Below are positions 12,800 to 15,304 of a DNA stretch of 15,304 bases, piece after piece (position 1 is the stretch's first letter; every line of letters begins with the position of its first letter). This stretch comes from DASPWV01 sp046727855 (GTDB taxonomy: Bacteria > Acidobacteriota > Vicinamibacteria > Vicinamibacterales > UBA2999), in assembly GCA_046727855.1 (NCBI GenBank), contig JBKPDL010000147.1, forward strand, positions 1 through 15,304, read 5' to 3'. A model generated the notes under the pieces. It was not told where the DNA came from and did no database searches. It saw only the letters and a list, made by a program, of their open reading frames with translations. The position numbers and the translations under genes were made by a program.

Positions 12800-14979
12800 T
12801 GCCAGCGGTGATTGGAAAAGCGTTAGACCGGCTGGACGCACGCGCGAAAGTCACCGGCCGCGAGAAGTACGCCGGCGACCTCGCGGTGAAGGATGTCTTG
12901 CATGGCGCACTGGTGCTGAGCACGACGTGCCGGGGCCACGTGCAGCGTCTCGACACGATGAGGGCGGAAAGGCTCGCGGGCGTGGTGGGCGTGTTGACGC
13001 ACGAAAACGCCCCGAGACTCCAACCCGTCGATTTCCTGACGCTGCTGCAGGACGGAATCATCTATCACGCTGGCCAGCCGGTAGCGCTCGTCATCGCCAC
13101 GACCAAGGCACAGGCGCGACGAGCGGCTTCTCTCGTCGACGTCGACTACGACGCGCCAGAACCAGTGGCCCCCGACTTTCATCGCACATTGAATAGTGCG
13201 TTCGAACCCTCCGAGGTATTCGGGGAGCGCGCGTCGTCGGTGCGCGGCGATCCGGACCGCGCGCTCGAGTCCGTCGATTGCGCCAGAGTCGAGGCGACCT
13301 ACACCACACCGACGCACGTCCACAGCCCGATGGAGCCGCACACGGTCGTCGCGCGCTGGGATGGAGACCGCCTGACCGTGCAGACGGCGGCATCCGGCAT
13401 TTTCGCAGTCCGCGCAGCAATTGCCCGCGCCTTCGCGATGCCGCCAGCGCATGTCCACGTGATCAGTCCCCCCGTGGGCGGCGGCTTCTGCTCCAAGAAC
13501 CGGGCGTGGTTGCCCTGCCTGCTGCTTGCCGTCTCCGCCGCGAAGACGTACCGGCGGCCCGTGCGCCTCGAATTGACGCGCGAGCAAATGTTCACGACCG
13601 TGGGCAACCGTCAGCGGACGGTTCAACGACTGGCGATCGCGGCGGATTCTGCCGGCCTGCTCGTCGCGTTACGCCATGACGTGACATCGGAGACGGGGCT
13701 GATTCGCGATTACAGCGAAACGACGGCATTTCCCAGCCGCATCATATACGCGTGTCCGAACGTCGCCGTACATCATCGAGTCGTCCGAACCAACACGCCG
13801 CAGCCGTTGCCGATGCGCGGACCTGGGGAGGCTCCGGGCAGTTTTGCGCTCGAGTGCGCACTCGACGAGTTGGCTGAAAGGCTTCGGATCGATCCGGTCG
13901 ATCTGCGTCTACAAAATTGGGCGGCTCACGATCAGCATTCCAACCGGCCCTGGTCGAGCAACTCGCTGCGCGAGTGTCTCCGCGTCGGCGCTGACGCGTT
14001 CGGCTGGCACCGCCGAGAAGCCGTTGGCGCGATGCGCGACCGTCATCGGCTCGTTGGCTGGGGCATGGCGAGTTCGTACTATCCGGGATTCCGGGCGGCG
14101 GCAACCGCGCGGGTTCGCCTCCATGATGACGGCCGCGTCGTGCTTGAATGCGGCAATCAGGAAATCGGAACCGGCGCGTGCACGATCATGGCGCAAGCGG
14201 TCGCCGAACGGTTGGGTGCGTCGCTCGAGTCGGTCGACGTTCGATTTGGCGACACGTCGCTGCCGGAGGCGCCCTCGGCCGCCGGTGCGATGTCGACCGC
14301 TAGCGTGATCCCTGCCGTGGAGGCGGCATCACAAGCGCTTCAAGAGAAGATCGTAATGCTCGCAACGCGCGATCGGCGCTCCGCCCTGTACGGTCGTCCG
14401 CTCGATCGCGTCGAATGGGTTTCACCGACACGTTTGAAAGCGCTTGATGGACCGGCCAAAGAACGCATCGGATCCGTGCTGCGCCGGGCGGGGGCACAAT
14501 TCGTCGAGGCCGACGGCCACAACCGTTCGGTCGTGACGACGCATTCGGTCAACACGTTCGGCGCGTGTTACGCCGAAGTGCAGATTGATCCGGATCTCGG
14601 TGAGATCCGCGTCACCCGCCTCACTGGTGCGTACGCGGCCGGACGCATTATGAACGCCAAACTCGCACGGAGTCAGCTTGTGGGAGGCTTGGTGTTCGGC
14701 ATCGGCATGGCGCTTCATGAGAAGGTGCTGATCGATCCACAGTCGGGCATGGTGATCAATCGCACGTTAGCGGACTACCTATTGCCGGTGCATGCTGATG
14801 TGCCTTCGATCGACGTGCACCTCGTTCCTGAGGTCGATCACCATGTGCCAGGCGGAGTCAAAGGCCTCGGGATGAACGGAACCGTCGGCACAGCCGCGGC
14901 TATAGCCAACGCCGTTTACCATGCAACAGGCGTCCGTGTGCGCGACTTGCCGATCGTCCCCGAGGCTCTGCTCCGATAG
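12796..14979 (+). CDS. paoC: Aldehyde oxidoreductase, molybdopterin-binding subunit (PaoC/YagR-like), catalytic Glu replaced by Met
   Basis: The 727-residue large subunit starts at ATG 12796, which overlaps the previous stop (ATGA) with GGAAGG five bases upstream; ATG 12799 is an equal alternative. Family landmarks run in order: an N-terminal RLDARAKVTGREKYAGD, then MEPHTVVARW, PPVGGGFCSKN (usually GGGFG), MRGPGEAPGSFALECALDELA, CGNQEIGTGACTIMAQAVAERLG, and the C-terminal block KGLGMNGTVGTAAAIANAVYHATG. In this last block the family reads KGxGE, and the Glu is the base that activates the molybdenum hydroxide. Here codon 693 (14872-14874) is ATG, methionine. Length and frame are otherwise normal. 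The enzyme would oxidise aromatic or other aldehydes to acids in the periplasm if active; the substitution questions that. No XdhC-like chaperone gene is visible downstream. Confidence 0.92.
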   Translation: MMPAVIGKALDRLDARAKVTGREKYAGDLAVKDVLHGALVLSTTCRGHVQRLDTMRAERLAGVVGVLTHENAPRLQPVDFLTLLQDGIIYHAGQPVALVIATTKAQARRAASLVDVDYDAPEPVAPDFHRTLNSAFEPSEVFGERASSVRGDPDRALESVDCARVEATYTTPTHVHSPMEPHTVVARWDGDRLTVQTAASGIFAVRAAIARAFAMPPAHVHVISPPVGGGFCSKNRAWLPCLLLAVSAAKTYRRPVRLELTREQMFTTVGNRQRTVQRLAIAADSAGLLVALRHDVTSETGLIRDYSETTAFPSRIIYACPNVAVHHRVVRTNTPQPLPMRGPGEAPGSFALECALDELAERLRIDPVDLRLQNWAAHDQHSNRPWSSNSLRECLRVGADAFGWHRREAVGAMRDRHRLVGWGMASSYYPGFRAAATARVRLHDDGRVVLECGNQEIGTGACTIMAQAVAERLGASLESVDVRFGDTSLPEAPSAAGAMSTASVIPAVEAASQALQEKIVMLATRDRRSALYGRPLDRVEWVSPTRLKALDGPAKERIGSVLRRAGAQFVEADGHNRSVVTTHSVNTFGACYAEVQIDPDLGEIRVTRLTGAYAAGRIMNAKLARSQLVGGLVFGIGMALHEKVLIDPQSGMVINRTLADYLLPVHADVPSIDVHLVPEVDHHVPGGVKGLGMNGTVGTAAAIANAVYHATGVRVRDLPIVPEALLR

Positions 14980-14981
14980 TC

Positions 14982-15011
14982 ACCGACACTTTTAAAGCAC
15001 AGAGTGTCGGT
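14982..15011. terminator. Stem-loop after the paoABC-like operon
   Basis: ACCGACACT (14982-14990) pairs perfectly with AGTGTCGGT (15003-15011) across a 12-base loop, 2 bases after the operon's stop codon. Placement suits a transcription end or RNA-stability hairpin. No T-run follows on either strand, so it is not a canonical intrinsic terminator. Confidence 0.5.
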
Positions 15012-15304
15012 CTTCGTCGCGACATCTCTGCACTAATTTGCCGGCGACGTATCTCGCTTCGGCGATGTGGGAAGCGAGTCCATCTGGGGTGTCTGCCACG
15101 GCCACCCCGTTGTGCTGCATGAGGTCCTGCGCGAGTAACTGCGGGCAGATATAGCGCGCGCGGCCTGGAGCGGCTGCGGCATCGGACCGGTGCCGCGCCG
15201 AACGCCAGCGAGAGCGCCATGTCGCCCGGACGCCACTCGGCGAACGCAATATCGGGCACCTTGGTGTTGGCTTCCGCCTTCTCGGGCAGGCCGTGAAGAA
15301 TTTC
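14992..15304 (-). pseudogene. Unrecognised gene, 3' part, probably frame-broken
   Basis: I do not recognise this gene. Entering from the right edge, the minus strand reads ILHGLPEKAEAN, then KVPDIAFAEWRPGDMALSLAFG, which looks like genuine protein. After about 15195 that frame turns Arg-rich. Another minus-strand frame then gives a second protein-like run, ICPQLLAQDLMQHNGVAVADTP through EARYVAGKLVQRC, ending in TAA at 14992. The two parts fit as one C-terminal domain broken by a shift at about 15170-15200, with a third frame (MPQPLQAARAI) bridging them. Two nearby frame changes suggest decay rather than a single sequencing slip. Its end overlaps the hairpin behind the molybdenum subunit gene. 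It is convergent with that operon. Confidence 0.35.

Noticed and set aside
1..15304. CRISPR array or complete insertion sequence
   Set aside because: I saw no regularly spaced repeats, no transposase-like protein in any frame, and no paired terminal repeats with target duplications.

Overview
This is a GC-rich window with dense coding on both strands, frequent GTG starts and several decayed genes. The gene mix (ECF sigma factors with fused C-terminal domains, MacB/FtsX-type exporters, a PaoABC-like molybdo-flavoprotein, a haloalkane dehalogenase) suggests a soil or sediment bacterium, perhaps Acidobacteriota. That assignment is an inference from style; no marker gene in the window fixes it.

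Layout. (1) 1-1006: the 3' end of an isoprenylcysteine methyltransferase-like membrane protein, tail to tail with a sigma factor that has region 2 but no region 4; two hairpins sit where its homology stops. (2) 1238-3178, minus strand: a predicted ECF41-type promoter, a small and probably frameshifted membrane ORF, an ECF41/SigJ-like sigma factor with a SnoaL-like tail, and a DoxX-family membrane protein. (3) 3379-7931, plus strand: a second promoter of the same design, then an exporter operon (membrane fusion protein, ATPase, two FtsX permeases) ending in a 49-codon DoxX-like fragment. (4) 8145-9727: a haloalkane dehalogenase divergent from a TetR regulator, with a short inverted repeat between them. 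(5) 9728-10229: a third promoter of the same design in front of a broken DoxX N-terminus, then an odd tRNA-Arg(TCT). (6) 10294-14979: a BmrR-type MerR regulator, a promoter with MerR-type 19-bp spacing, and a Tat-exported PaoABC-like aldehyde oxidoreductase operon. (7) 14980-15304: a hairpin and an unrecognised, frame-broken fragment on the minus strand.

Two observations stand out. First, the pattern GTCACA-N17-GTCAT occurs three times, each time shortly upstream of a transcription unit: the sigma factor's own operon, the exporter operon, and the DoxX relic. It resembles the promoter I recall for ECF41 sigma factors (TGTCACA / CGTC). Each unit carries a DoxX-type gene or remnant, so the ECF41 factor may run a local regulon of exporter plus DoxX membrane proteins. 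Second, the molybdenum subunit of the PaoABC-like enzyme has methionine where the family has its catalytic glutamate, although the rest of the operon looks intact and has a well-formed promoter.
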